This document shows positions 15,141-21,817 of a DNA stretch of 40,234 bases, piece after piece. This DNA comes from Rhodocyclales bacterium (GTDB lineage: Bacteria > Pseudomonadota > Gammaproteobacteria > Burkholderiales > Rhodocyclaceae), in NCBI GenBank assembly GCA_016235805.1, contig JACRIY010000095.1:1-40234 (forward strand), read 5' to 3'. The translations under genes and the position numbers were made by a program. Positions within the stretch are counted from its first letter, which is position 1; every line of letters starts with the position of its first letter. Under the pieces are notes generated by a model. That model worked only from the letters and a program-made list of their open reading frames with translations, was not told the DNA's origin and did not search any database.

Positions 15141-16159
15141 CAGCGCACGCCCTCGGCCAGGCGAGCGATCGCCACGTCCGCGGCGACAGGTGCAGTGCTC
15201 TCCAGCGCCCCGCCGCAGCTGCTGCCCTGGCCGGCAGTGCAGCCGTAGCAGTGATCGGCGATGCGGATGTCCGTGCCTGCCGCATCCTGCTGCAGCAGGT
15301 CACGCAGGTGCGGTCGCACCTGACCGCCCACGATGGCGCGCAGCCCCAGCATCTGATTGAAGTCGCAGTCGTAGAGGAAGCCCTGCCAGTCGACGCTGAG
15401 CAGGCTGCGGCACATCACCGTATCCAAGTTCTCGCTGCGGTAGCTGGCGCGCAGCAGCTGCATGTAGGTGCCGAACGTGCCCTTGCTGACCAGCGTGCTG
15501 CCGAAGCGCTGGATCGGCATGTTGGTCAGCGCGAACAGGTGGTCGAAGCGAATGCCGAAGTGCAGCAGCAGCTCGCGCTTGTAGTCGTCCTCCAGCGGCC
15601 CCTGCGGCGGCGGCAGCACTGCGCCCTGCGGGTTGTAGACGAGGTTCAGCACCAGGCCGCACGCTGGGTCACCATAGCCCAGCGAATTGAGCTGGCGCAG
15701 GCCAGCGATGCTGCGATCGAAGACACCGTCACCGCGCTGACGGTCAACGTTGGCAGGTGAATAGCAAGGCAATGAGGCGGTGACTTCGACGCCATGTTCA
15801 GCGAGGAAGGCCGCGAGATCCTCCTGCCCGGGCTCCGACAGGATGGTCAGGTTGCAGCGGTCGATGACCCTGATGCCCGCCGCATGCGCCCGGCGCACCA
15901 AGTCACGGAAGTGCACGTTGAGCTCCGGAGCGCCACCGGTCAGGTCCAATGTGCCGACGCACCGAGTGCGCAGCACCTCGAGCACCAGCGCGATCGTGTC
16001 GCCGTCCATCATTTCAGTGCGCTGCGGGCTGGCCGCGACGTGGCAGTGCAGGCAACTCTGATTGCACTTGTAGCCCAGGTTGACCTGGAGGGTCTCGAGC
16101 GACCGGCGCCGGATCGGCGGAAAGTCGGTGGCGGCAAGCAGGGGCAGCGTGGCGTGCAT
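15140..16159 (-). CDS. arsS: Radical SAM protein of the ArsS/selenodomain family
   Basis: A 339-residue radical SAM enzyme. The 4Fe-4S motif CxxxCxxC is at C32, C36 and C39 (KCNQSCLHCH), followed by LDLTGGAPELN for SAM contact. The C-terminal DUF3641-type part has DWQGFLYDCDFNQMLGL and HCYGCTAGQGSSCGGAL, whose cysteines (about 304, 307, 315) are the hallmark of this family; some relatives use selenocysteine here. Cyanobacterial ArsS joins dimethylarsenite to the 5'-deoxyadenosyl moiety of SAM, making the arsenosugar precursor. ATG at 16157-16159 is preferred over a GTG at 16192, because the predicted promoter would start transcription at about 16192. It is the first gene of the 13-gene operon. 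Confidence 0.88.
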   Translation of the reverse strand: MHATLPLLAATDFPPIRRRSLETLQVNLGYKCNQSCLHCHVAASPQRTEMMDGDTIALVLEVLRTRCVGTLDLTGGAPELNVHFRDLVRRAHAAGIRVIDRCNLTILSEPGQEDLAAFLAEHGVEVTASLPCYSPANVDRQRGDGVFDRSIAGLRQLNSLGYGDPACGLVLNLVYNPQGAVLPPPQGPLEDDYKRELLLHFGIRFDHLFALTNMPIQRFGSTLVSKGTFGTYMQLLRASYRSENLDTVMCRSLLSVDWQGFLYDCDFNQMLGLRAIVGGQVRPHLRDLLQQDAAGTDIRIADHCYGCTAGQGSSCGGALESTAPVAADVAIARLAEGVR

Positions 16160-16197
16160 GGGCGGTGACGGATGTGGAAAGGGGCGATGCACAGGTA

Positions 16198-16223
16198 TTC
16201 GCCACCTCGCCCGGATTGGTTAC
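16198..16223 (-). promoter_or_regulatory. SigmaF-type ECF promoter for the arsS operon
   Basis: Read on the minus strand, GTAACC (16223-16218) is followed after exactly 16 bases by CGAA (16201-16198). I recall this as the consensus of Caulobacter sigmaF, the ECF factor controlled by NrsF. Transcription would start near 16192, giving a leader of about 33 bases before the arsS ATG at 16159. The adjacent ECF/NrsF pair is the obvious candidate regulator. Confidence 0.75.
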
Positions 16224-16281
16224 AGCGGCGCCGCACGAAACACGTGGGTCGCCAACGCCGCCCAGCCAGAATCGCGTCCGT

Positions 16282-16307
16282 GTAACCAAAGGACCCCGAG
16301 CCACGAA
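16282..16307 (+). promoter_or_regulatory. SigmaF-type ECF promoter for the sigma/anti-sigma genes
   Basis: GTAACC at 16282-16287 and CGAA at 16304-16307 are separated by exactly 16 bases, matching the motif upstream of arsS on the other strand. This implies autoregulation of the sigma factor. The CGAA touches the ATG at 16308, so transcripts starting about six bases later would lack that codon. Either translation starts further in (for example TTG at 16356) from this promoter, or another promoter supplies the longer form. Confidence 0.7.
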
Positions 16308-16871
16308 ATGCCTGTTGACGCCAGCCCCGGCGACTTCGAGTCCGCCCTCAAGCCGTTGTGGCTGCGTGCGCAGTCGGGCGACGACGTGGCCTATCGGCAA
16401 GCCTTGGGCTTGCTCGCCACCCGCCTGCGCGGGTATCTGAAGCGCCGTCTTTCCGGCTTGCCGGACGAGGTGGAGGATCTGGTTCAGGAGACGCTGTTGG
16501 CCCTTCACTTGCAACGTGGCACCTACGACCCACCACTGCCTGTCAGTGCGTGGGTGGTGGCCATCGCGCGGCACAAGCTGGTAGATCTGTGGCGACGAAG
16601 GGGTCGCCGCGACAGCCTGCACGATGCCATCGACGACGTGGACGAACAGTTGCTGGTGGCAGAACCCGATGACGGTGGTGCGCATCGCGACCTCGAGAGG
16701 CTGTTCGACGAACTGCCGCACGCGCAAAGACAAGCCATTGTGCTGACCAAGCTCGAAGGACTGTCGGTGGCCGAAGCAGCTGCACGAACCGGGGCATCGG
16801 AATCGGCCATCAAGGTGCAGGTGCACCGCGGGCTGAAACGCCTGGCAGCCCTGGTGCGCAAGGACGGTTGA
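16308..16871 (+). CDS. ECF-family RNA polymerase sigma factor (NrsF-associated)
   Basis: A 187-residue ECF sigma factor. Region 2 runs from about residue 18 to 90 (SGDDVAYRQALGLLATRLRG, then DEVEDLVQETLLALHLQ for core binding and PVSAWVVAIARHKLVDLWRR for -10 recognition). Region 4 runs from about 125 to 185, with LPHAQRQAIVLTKLEGLSVA and SAIKVQVHRGLKRL as the -35 helix-turn-helix. It is divergent from the arsS operon and followed after 32 bases by an NrsF-type membrane anti-sigma gene. Caulobacter sigmaF, controlled by NrsF, responds to chromium and cadmium. A metal or metalloid signal is therefore likely here. The exact start is uncertain (see the promoter entry). Confidence 0.92.
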   Translation: MPVDASPGDFESALKPLWLRAQSGDDVAYRQALGLLATRLRGYLKRRLSGLPDEVEDLVQETLLALHLQRGTYDPPLPVSAWVVAIARHKLVDLWRRRGRRDSLHDAIDDVDEQLLVAEPDDGGAHRDLERLFDELPHAQRQAIVLTKLEGLSVAEAAARTGASESAIKVQVHRGLKRLAALVRKDG

Positions 16872-16903
16872 GTCATGAACAAACCTGAACACGGACGACG
16901 ACC

Positions 16904-17539
16904 ATGAAGACCGACACGCTGATCGACCTGCTCTCCCGCCAAGCCGGGCCGGCCCCCCGCGCGCTTGTCGCGCGTCGGCTGTCGCCAGCTGCCCTTGCTG
17001 GGCTCGTCGCGAGCGCGTTGGCCGCGATCACCTGGTTTGGCCCTATTCCAGCAACGATGTTCGCGACGGCGGTGCCGTGGACAAAGATGGTCTATGCCGG
17101 CGCCCTGGCGTTGGCCGCCGGCTGGCTGACCGCGCGTCTTTCGCGTCCCGCGGCGCCACTACAGCGGCCACAGCGCGCCGTCTTCGCCGTGGTGGGGGTG
17201 ATGGCCATGATGGGCGGCGTATCGCTGGTCTCCGAACCCGCGGGTGGCCGGGTCCAGGCGCTGCTGGGTCACTCCTGGTCCAGTTGTCCGTGGAGCGTAC
17301 TTGCGCTCTCGCTACCGGGTCTCGCCGCAGCCCTCTGGGCGGTGCGGGGCTTGGCGCCGACGCGGCCCCTTGCAGCTGGATTCGCTGCAGGCTTGATGGC
17401 CGGATCGGTGGGCGCATTCGGCTACGCGCTGTCGTGCCCGGAAGCATCGTCCGCCTTCGTGGCCGTCTGGTACTCGCTCGGCATTGCCCTGACGGGCATC
17501 GTCGGCGCGGTGCTGGGGTCCAGGGTGCTGCGCTGGTGA
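16904..17539 (+). CDS. NrsF-type (DUF1109) membrane anti-sigma factor
   Basis: A 211-residue protein with a short cytosolic N-terminus (MKTDTLIDLLSRQAGPAP, probably the sigma-binding part) and about six membrane helices, as in DUF1109/NrsF. Two cysteines at C128 (WSSCPW) and C178 (ALSCPE) stand near the ends of predicted helices. As I recall, Caulobacter NrsF needs two cysteines 50 residues apart for metal sensing, and the spacing here is also 50. The expected mechanism is that NrsF holds the sigma factor at the membrane until metal or oxidant acts on these thiols. It starts 32 bases after the sigma gene, so the two are co-transcribed. Confidence 0.9.
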   Translation: MKTDTLIDLLSRQAGPAPRALVARRLSPAALAGLVASALAAITWFGPIPATMFATAVPWTKMVYAGALALAAGWLTARLSRPAAPLQRPQRAVFAVVGVMAMMGGVSLVSEPAGGRVQALLGHSWSSCPWSVLALSLPGLAAALWAVRGLAPTRPLAAGFAAGLMAGSVGAFGYALSCPEASSAFVAVWYSLGIALTGIVGAVLGSRVLRW

Positions 17540-17582
17540 ATCCTGTGCGACCGTCCCGCCGGCGACTTAAGCCTTGGGCTGA

Positions 17583-17759
17583 ATGGCGCTCACCCAGCGA
17601 CTCGTAAGCGACGACACAGTGCTGGCCTCGCGTGGCTCATTTCCACCGAACATTCTGGAAGAACTGGCCCGCTTGCCCTTCGACATTGGCCGCGTGCCGT
17701 TGCGCGAACGCAAGCTGCGCGCGGCAGTGGCCTATAGGCGGCCATCCCAATATCGCTGA
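17583..17759 (+). CDS. Small hypothetical protein or fragment
   Basis: This 58-residue frame starts with ATG at 17583 and ends with TGA at 17757-17759. It contains FPPNILEELARLPFDIGRVP followed by LRERKLRAAVAYRRPSQYR, a plausible amphipathic and basic composition. I do not recognise the family. No clear ribosome-binding site is present, and the sense strand downstream continues with protein-like sequence in other frames, so it may be the remains of a longer gene. No function is assigned. Confidence 0.3.
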   Translation: MALTQRLVSDDTVLASRGSFPPNILEELARLPFDIGRVPLRERKLRAAVAYRRPSQYR

Positions 17760-17865
17760 GCCAGTTCGAATGCCTGCGCGCCGACCTTCCGTCCGAGTTC
17801 CAGGCCTGCCACATTCCCTTCGTAGAAGTGGATACCCCTACTGGGCATCGACCTCACCAAGCGCG

Positions 17866-18150
17866 AGTCAGCTGCCGCCGGCGGTATTTGGTCAGTGGCG
17901 CCAGATCGCGCCAGATCCGCGAATCATCGAGATTCGGCGTGACTCGCTGGTTGTGGACGGACGGCGCCTGGACGCGGAACTTGTCTTGAAGAAGCGGCAC
18001 GTGTTGGCTGAACTGGTGGACTACCAAGTCGTCTGCCAGGTCGTGTACCCCGCCGGGGCGCCTGCGTGGGCGCCGAAGGTCTTGGTGCTTGGTCCAGGAC
18101 CGGATATCTTGCGGATCGACGGTGCGCAGTACACGAGCTATCGCAGATAG
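17866..18150 (+). pseudogene. Probable fragment of an unrecognised gene
   Basis: The final 90 or so codons before TAG 18148-18150 read WRQIAPDPRIIEIRRDSLVV, then VDYQVVCQVVYPAGAP and KVLVLGPGPDILRIDGAQY, a beta-rich, protein-like pattern. The frame is open further upstream to about 17632, but that part looks like non-coding reading. No start codon with a ribosome site was found, so I treat it as a 5'-truncated remnant. The family is unknown to me. Confidence 0.3.
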
Positions 18151-18269
18151 GCAGGCTGCTGGCCAACCGAGGCCTTCATCGCACTGGCAGCGCGAAACAC
18201 CGCGACGGTCGAGCGGCTGGTGAGCTGTCAGGCCTGGGCGTGCGACGCCTAGCGTCTGGAGCGCTTCTG

Positions 18270-18902
18270 TTAGTTGCCGGACTGCGCGCAGGCGCCCTGC
18301 TCCCAGCATGCGCGGCGCCAGAGCCATGGTGGGATCGGCTCGGCTTGTTGCCAGAGCCCCTTGCGACTTGCCCGCGCCGCGTCCTCGTGCCAGTAGGTGG
18401 CAGGGTTGCGCACGTAGCGCTTGTTCTGGCGGGCAGCCATTGCCATGCCAGCGTCGATCAATGCGAGATTCACGTCGGTCTGGTTTGCGATTACCTGGCA
18501 CACATAGCGATCACGCTGGGTGCCGTCGTCGCGCTTGCGCACGTCGATGTCGAAGCAGTTGGCGATGGCGTGTTGTCCATGGGCCAGTGCTTTGAGCAGC
18601 TCGGTGGCCTTGGCCGAGTACGGCTGACCCGGCCGGCTCTTGCCGTGGCTGGTCTCCGGGGCATCGATGTCCGACAGGCGGATCACGCGCTTGAAGCCCT
18701 GTTCGTCCAGCATGATGAGCGTGTCCCCGTCGTCGATGTGAATCACCTTGCCGGTCATCTGCGCGGGCATTTTGAGTTGAGGAGCCAGTGGCTGCGGCGT
18801 GCGTTCGCGGGCAATTGCGCCCGTGCTCAACACCGCTGCGATTGCAGAGGCCAGGAACAGTCGATTGGCGAGCTGCCGAACGCGCAGGCGATGGGCGTTC
18901 AT
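18270..18902 (-). CDS. Thermonuclease-family (SNase-like) secreted nuclease, copy 2
   Basis: The protein has 210 residues, with a signal segment (ANRLFLASAIAAVLSTGAIA) and an SNase domain. The domain carries GKVIHIDDGDTLIMLDEQGF, RLSDIDAPETSHG and DDGTQRDRYVCQVI, so the expected catalytic residues are present. It is the last gene of the transfer operon, 64 bases after traX, whereas in copy 1 the same genes overlap. Periplasmic nucleases of this kind recur in conjugation operons but their role in transfer is not settled. The ATG at 18900-18902 is chosen because it gives a normal signal peptide directly before the conserved domain. Confidence 0.87.
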   Translation of the reverse strand: MNAHRLRVRQLANRLFLASAIAAVLSTGAIARERTPQPLAPQLKMPAQMTGKVIHIDDGDTLIMLDEQGFKRVIRLSDIDAPETSHGKSRPGQPYSAKATELLKALAHGQHAIANCFDIDVRKRDDGTQRDRYVCQVIANQTDVNLALIDAGMAMAARQNKRYVRNPATYWHEDAARASRKGLWQQAEPIPPWLWRRACWEQGACAQSGN

Positions 18903-19941
18903 AGCGAGAGCGTGTGCATTTTGACGATCGGGGGCAAGAGCATGCGGGGTGGGCACGAGGCGGGAATCACCAGTGCCTGGCGTGCAGCAGCAACCACAGT
19001 AGGGCGAGGTGGGCGGGATATGCGACATAGAAGAAGCGCGGCCAGCGTGGAAGGCGCAGTCGAACCTGCGTGGCAAGCACAAAGACCACCAGGCCCGCGA
19101 CGGCCCAAGCGTTGCCGTTGACCAGGCCGAGCAGCGCCGTGCATATGACGCCGACGGCCAATGCAGTGACGGTCGGTGCCCGTGCATAGCTGCAGGTGGC
19201 AAGCACGATGCCGATCGCGGGCCAGAAGAACTCGCCCAGCACTCCGCCAAGCACGAACACGACAATTGCCGCGCTGCGGTGAAGTGCGAAGGAGCTGCGC
19301 CAGAGCAGCAGCACTGCAACGGCCGCGGCCAGCGTGGCCAGGATGTTCAGCGGCCACCAGCCCCCGGCCAATGTCTTGCCCAGCGCGATGAAGGGCACAG
19401 TCGCAATAGCGGCGGCCAAAGCGAGCCTGACCAGCAGGCGGCGCAGGCCTCGGGTGTCGCCGGGACTGAACCGTGCCAGGTTGAAGCCGAGGACTGCCGC
19501 GAAGATCGGCATGGCCAGGCGGCCAAGCGCGAACATCCAGGGCACAGACCAGTCGAGAAGGTACTTGTTCGCGTGGTCGATGAGCATCAACGCGAAGGCG
19601 AGCCACTTGAGGCCCTCGATGGTTCCATCGGCGAGCGCCAGCTGGGGCAGCGTCGATCCAACGGAAGGCTTGGCCAGGCTCGTCACCGCGCGCGCTCCTG
19701 CGCGGCGCGCTTGACCTCGTACTGCGGCAGCTGGACCGGCACGCGGCGCGGGGCTGCACGATCGACCAGTGCGACACGCACTGTCTTGCCCTCGGCGCGC
19801 AGCGCCGCGAACTGGCGTTCGGCGACGGTGCGGATCTCGGGGCGTCGCTCCATTGGCACCCCGTCGCGCTCCATGACCTGTTCGAGGGCTCGCATGAATG
19901 CAGCCGAGCTGACACCGCGCAGGACGGCTTGCTCAGGCTCG
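18273..19941 (-). repeat. Direct repeat, copy 2: nuclease-traX-LPD7 tail
   Basis: This is the intact partner of 587-2190, in the same orientation and about 17.7 kb away. It is the natural 3' end of the transfer operon. Relative to copy 1 it has an extra spacer of about 65 bases between traX and nuclease, and a different nuclease signal region. Homologous recombination between the copies would remove the whole cargo segment. Confidence 0.85.
18967..19686 (-). CDS. traX: TraX-family membrane protein, copy 2
   Basis: A polytopic protein of 239 residues with ALMLIDHANKYLLDW, GRLAMPIFAAVLGFNLARF, a PFIALGKTLAGGWWPLNIL loop and the C-terminal WPRFFYVAYPAHLALLWLL. TraX proteins are membrane acetyltransferase-like; F TraX acetylates pilin. 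The pilin encoded in this operon (VirB2, 34258-34623) is the obvious candidate substrate, by inference. The GTG start at 19684-19686 overlaps the LPD7 gene's stop by four bases, which decides the start. Confidence 0.9.
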   Translation of the reverse strand: MTSLAKPSVGSTLPQLALADGTIEGLKWLAFALMLIDHANKYLLDWSVPWMFALGRLAMPIFAAVLGFNLARFSPGDTRGLRRLLVRLALAAAIATVPFIALGKTLAGGWWPLNILATLAAAVAVLLLWRSSFALHRSAAIVVFVLGGVLGEFFWPAIGIVLATCSYARAPTVTALAVGVICTALLGLVNGNAWAVAGLVVFVLATQVRLRLPRWPRFFYVAYPAHLALLWLLLHARHW

Positions 19942-21071
19942 CGCTCCTGGTCGCGTGTGCGCTCAGGGCTCGCGGCGTTCTGCCGGTCCTTGTCCAGCCG
20001 ATTCTTGTCATTGCGCTCGGTCGCATTCTCGTCACGCTGGGCCGTCGCGCCGGCAAGGCTTGGGATGTCGGGCGCCGCGGCGCCGCGATCGCCGTCGGTA
20101 CGCTTTGCCGTAGTTGCCGATTCAGCCGAGCGTGGCTCATCCCGGCGAGCTTCGGATGATGGCGCCGGCTGGCGCTCAGGCTGACGTTCGTCGTCACGTT
20201 TCGCCGTGGCCGCCGCCGGCGAATCTGCCGAGCGGTCTGACGATCCGGTTCGTGCAGGGGCAGCTGCGCGATCGCCTGGGCGGGCAGGCTCACGAGGGGC
20301 GTCAGCGGTCGCTTGTTGGTCCCTGGCGCGCTCGACCGAGCCGCCACGCCACGTGGTTTCACGGGCCACGCGGTCGCGCTCCGCGCGAGCTGCCTCGATG
20401 TCGCCCTTGGTCGGCTCGTAGCCGATCGCCTTGATCCCGCGCGCTTCGGCCGCGATCCAGGCCTGGCGCTTGAACTCGGCCGATCCGGTCACCCTCACGG
20501 AGGACCACCCGCGCTCGCCGGCGCGATCGATCATGGCAATCGCCGCGGCCGGGGAGTTGTGCTCCGAGCGTAGGGCATTGAAGCGTTCGGAGAATGCGAT
20601 CTTGCCCGGATGGTCGCGGAACTCGTACTCCTTCGTGAAAAGCTTGCGGCTGATGTTGAAGCGCTCGGCCAGTGGCGGCACGGAGTCGCGGACCTGGCCC
20701 GTAGCCGAGGCGCGCTCTTCGCGCGCCGCCGCATCGCGCAGGACCTGGTCGGCCTTGGGCTTGTCGGCGCCCGCGGCCGCGAAACGCTTGAGCTCATCGG
20801 TGGTCATGTGGTCTACCACCTCGCGCTTGGCCTCGGCCTGGCGATCGTTGGCCGCGATGCTGGCCTTTGCGGCCTCGCGCTGCTGCGCGTCGGTGCCGAA
20901 GTCGATCGGCTTGAGCCGTGCAGGCTCTGGGCTCAGCGAGTTGATCTCCTGCGGGGCTTTGAGTGCCGGCGGCACGCTATTCGATCCCCTCGCCCCTCGA
21001 TCCTTCGACGCAGCCGCGCCGTCGAGGCCGTGGGACTGCGTGCGCCTGTCGTGCTTGCGATCTGCGTCCAT
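19683..21071 (-). CDS. LPD7-domain conjugation protein without relaxase domain
   Basis: A 462-residue hydrophilic protein. The LPD7-type domain covers about residues 130-235: FNISRKLFTKEYEFRDHPGK, HNSPAAAIAMIDRAGERGWS, VTGSAEFKRQAWIAAEARGI and GYEPTKGDI. It is followed by a long low-complexity, charge-rich linker (Arg, Asp, Ala, Glu; about 240-375) and a conserved C-terminal helix region shared with the fragment at 1932-2190. LPD7 domains are usually attached to relaxases or primases, but no relaxase HxH or tyrosine motif is seen here. It may act as an accessory DNA-processing or relaxosome protein, with the catalytic relaxase encoded outside the window. Confidence 0.75.
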   Translation of the reverse strand: MDADRKHDRRTQSHGLDGAAASKDRGARGSNSVPPALKAPQEINSLSPEPARLKPIDFGTDAQQREAAKASIAANDRQAEAKREVVDHMTTDELKRFAAAGADKPKADQVLRDAAAREERASATGQVRDSVPPLAERFNISRKLFTKEYEFRDHPGKIAFSERFNALRSEHNSPAAAIAMIDRAGERGWSSVRVTGSAEFKRQAWIAAEARGIKAIGYEPTKGDIEAARAERDRVARETTWRGGSVERARDQQATADAPREPARPGDRAAAPARTGSSDRSADSPAAATAKRDDERQPERQPAPSSEARRDEPRSAESATTAKRTDGDRGAAAPDIPSLAGATAQRDENATERNDKNRLDKDRQNAASPERTRDQEREPEQAVLRGVSSAAFMRALEQVMERDGVPMERRPEIRTVAERQFAALRAEGKTVRVALVDRAAPRRVPVQLPQYEVKRAAQERAR

Positions 21072-21107
21072 CTCGTGCTCCTTGGTGGTGGGTGAAATGG
21101 ACGGGTA

Positions 21108-21773
21108 TCAGTCCGCGCGGTTAGCCAGGAATTCAACGGCCGGTGCCGCGGCATAGACCTCGACCTCGACACGACGATTGCGCTGCCGTTGCGTGGGCGC
21201 ATTGCCGGGCTCGAGCTGGTCACCTGAGCCTTGCCATTGCATGCGCAGGCGCTCGCGCGGCACGCCGGCGCGCAGCACCAGGAACTCGCCGGCGGCCTGG
21301 GCGCGGCGCTGGGCCAGCGCGGTTTCACTCGGCGAGTCGGTGGCCGCGTCGGTGCGGCCGCGTACAACCACCAGCTGCGCACCGGCGGCCACCTTGGCGA
21401 GCCGCCCTGCCTGCTCGGATTCGAGCTCGATGGAGGCCGAGCCAAGTCTGAAAGGCAAGACGAACACTTGATTGCTGCCCACCTTGTCGGGGGCGGCAGG
21501 AAAGCTCGGGCAGTTCTCGGCCGCGCGGCGTGCTGCATCCATGGCCTGCGCGGTTGCACCGGTCACGGCGCGGTTGGCGCGGTGCGCGGCTTCGGTCAGT
21601 GCGATGCGCGTGGCCGAGAGCTCGCCTGTACAGCGCTGCAGATCGATCGACTGCGGGGTGTTTACAGGGCGCCGGACGCTGTCGTCGACCGACGGCGGCT
21701 GCGGTGGAGAGGAACAGCCGACCGTGACAAGCGCGAGGGCGGTGGCCGTGACGGTTGAGAGGAAGGTGCGCAT
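21108..21773 (-). CDS. OmpA-family lipoprotein of the transfer operon
   Basis: A 221-residue lipoprotein: signal with LALVTVGC (lipidated Cys at residue 20), an alpha-helical middle, and a C-terminal OmpA-like peptidoglycan-binding domain with LVVVRGRTDAATDSPSETAL, AQRRAQAAGEFLVLRAGVP and RNRRVEVEV. It should tether the outer membrane to peptidoglycan. It is placed just after the coupling protein. No separate VirB7 lipoprotein was found, so this or another protein might serve the outer-membrane anchoring role, although it is much larger than VirB7. Confidence 0.85.
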   Translation of the reverse strand: MRTFLSTVTATALALVTVGCSSPPQPPSVDDSVRRPVNTPQSIDLQRCTGELSATRIALTEAAHRANRAVTGATAQAMDAARRAAENCPSFPAAPDKVGSNQVFVLPFRLGSASIELESEQAGRLAKVAAGAQLVVVRGRTDAATDSPSETALAQRRAQAAGEFLVLRAGVPRERLRMQWQGSGDQLEPGNAPTQRQRNRRVEVEVYAAAPAVEFLANRAD

Positions 21774-21817
21774 GGACGATCTCTAGAAGGGGTTGCTGTA
21801 GGTCCAGTGGAACGGGG

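Larger units (their letters stand above)
17540..18269. other. Gene-fragment region between anti-sigma gene and transfer operon
   Basis: This stretch holds no complete recognised gene. A 58-codon frame (17583-17759, plus) and the end of a longer plus-strand frame (about 17866-18150) look protein-like, and a short in-frame stretch between them (about 17760-17850) in another frame also does. Together they suggest one or more broken genes. The region marks the boundary where cargo meets the distal end of the transfer operon. I see no T-run terminator hairpin despite the convergent ends. Confidence 0.4.

Noticed and set aside
16160..16192. Upstream GTG start for arsS
   Set aside because: The predicted promoter puts the transcription start at about this codon, and ATG 16159 fits the family N-terminus.
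18066..19121. Plus-strand frame of 351 codons across nuclease and traX copy 2
   Set aside because: It lies antisense to two conserved genes, and a similar shadow exists opposite copy 1.
19683..21071. Relaxase call for the LPD7 protein
   Set aside because: No relaxase catalytic motif (tyrosine plus HxH) is visible; only the associated domain and C-terminal helices are present.
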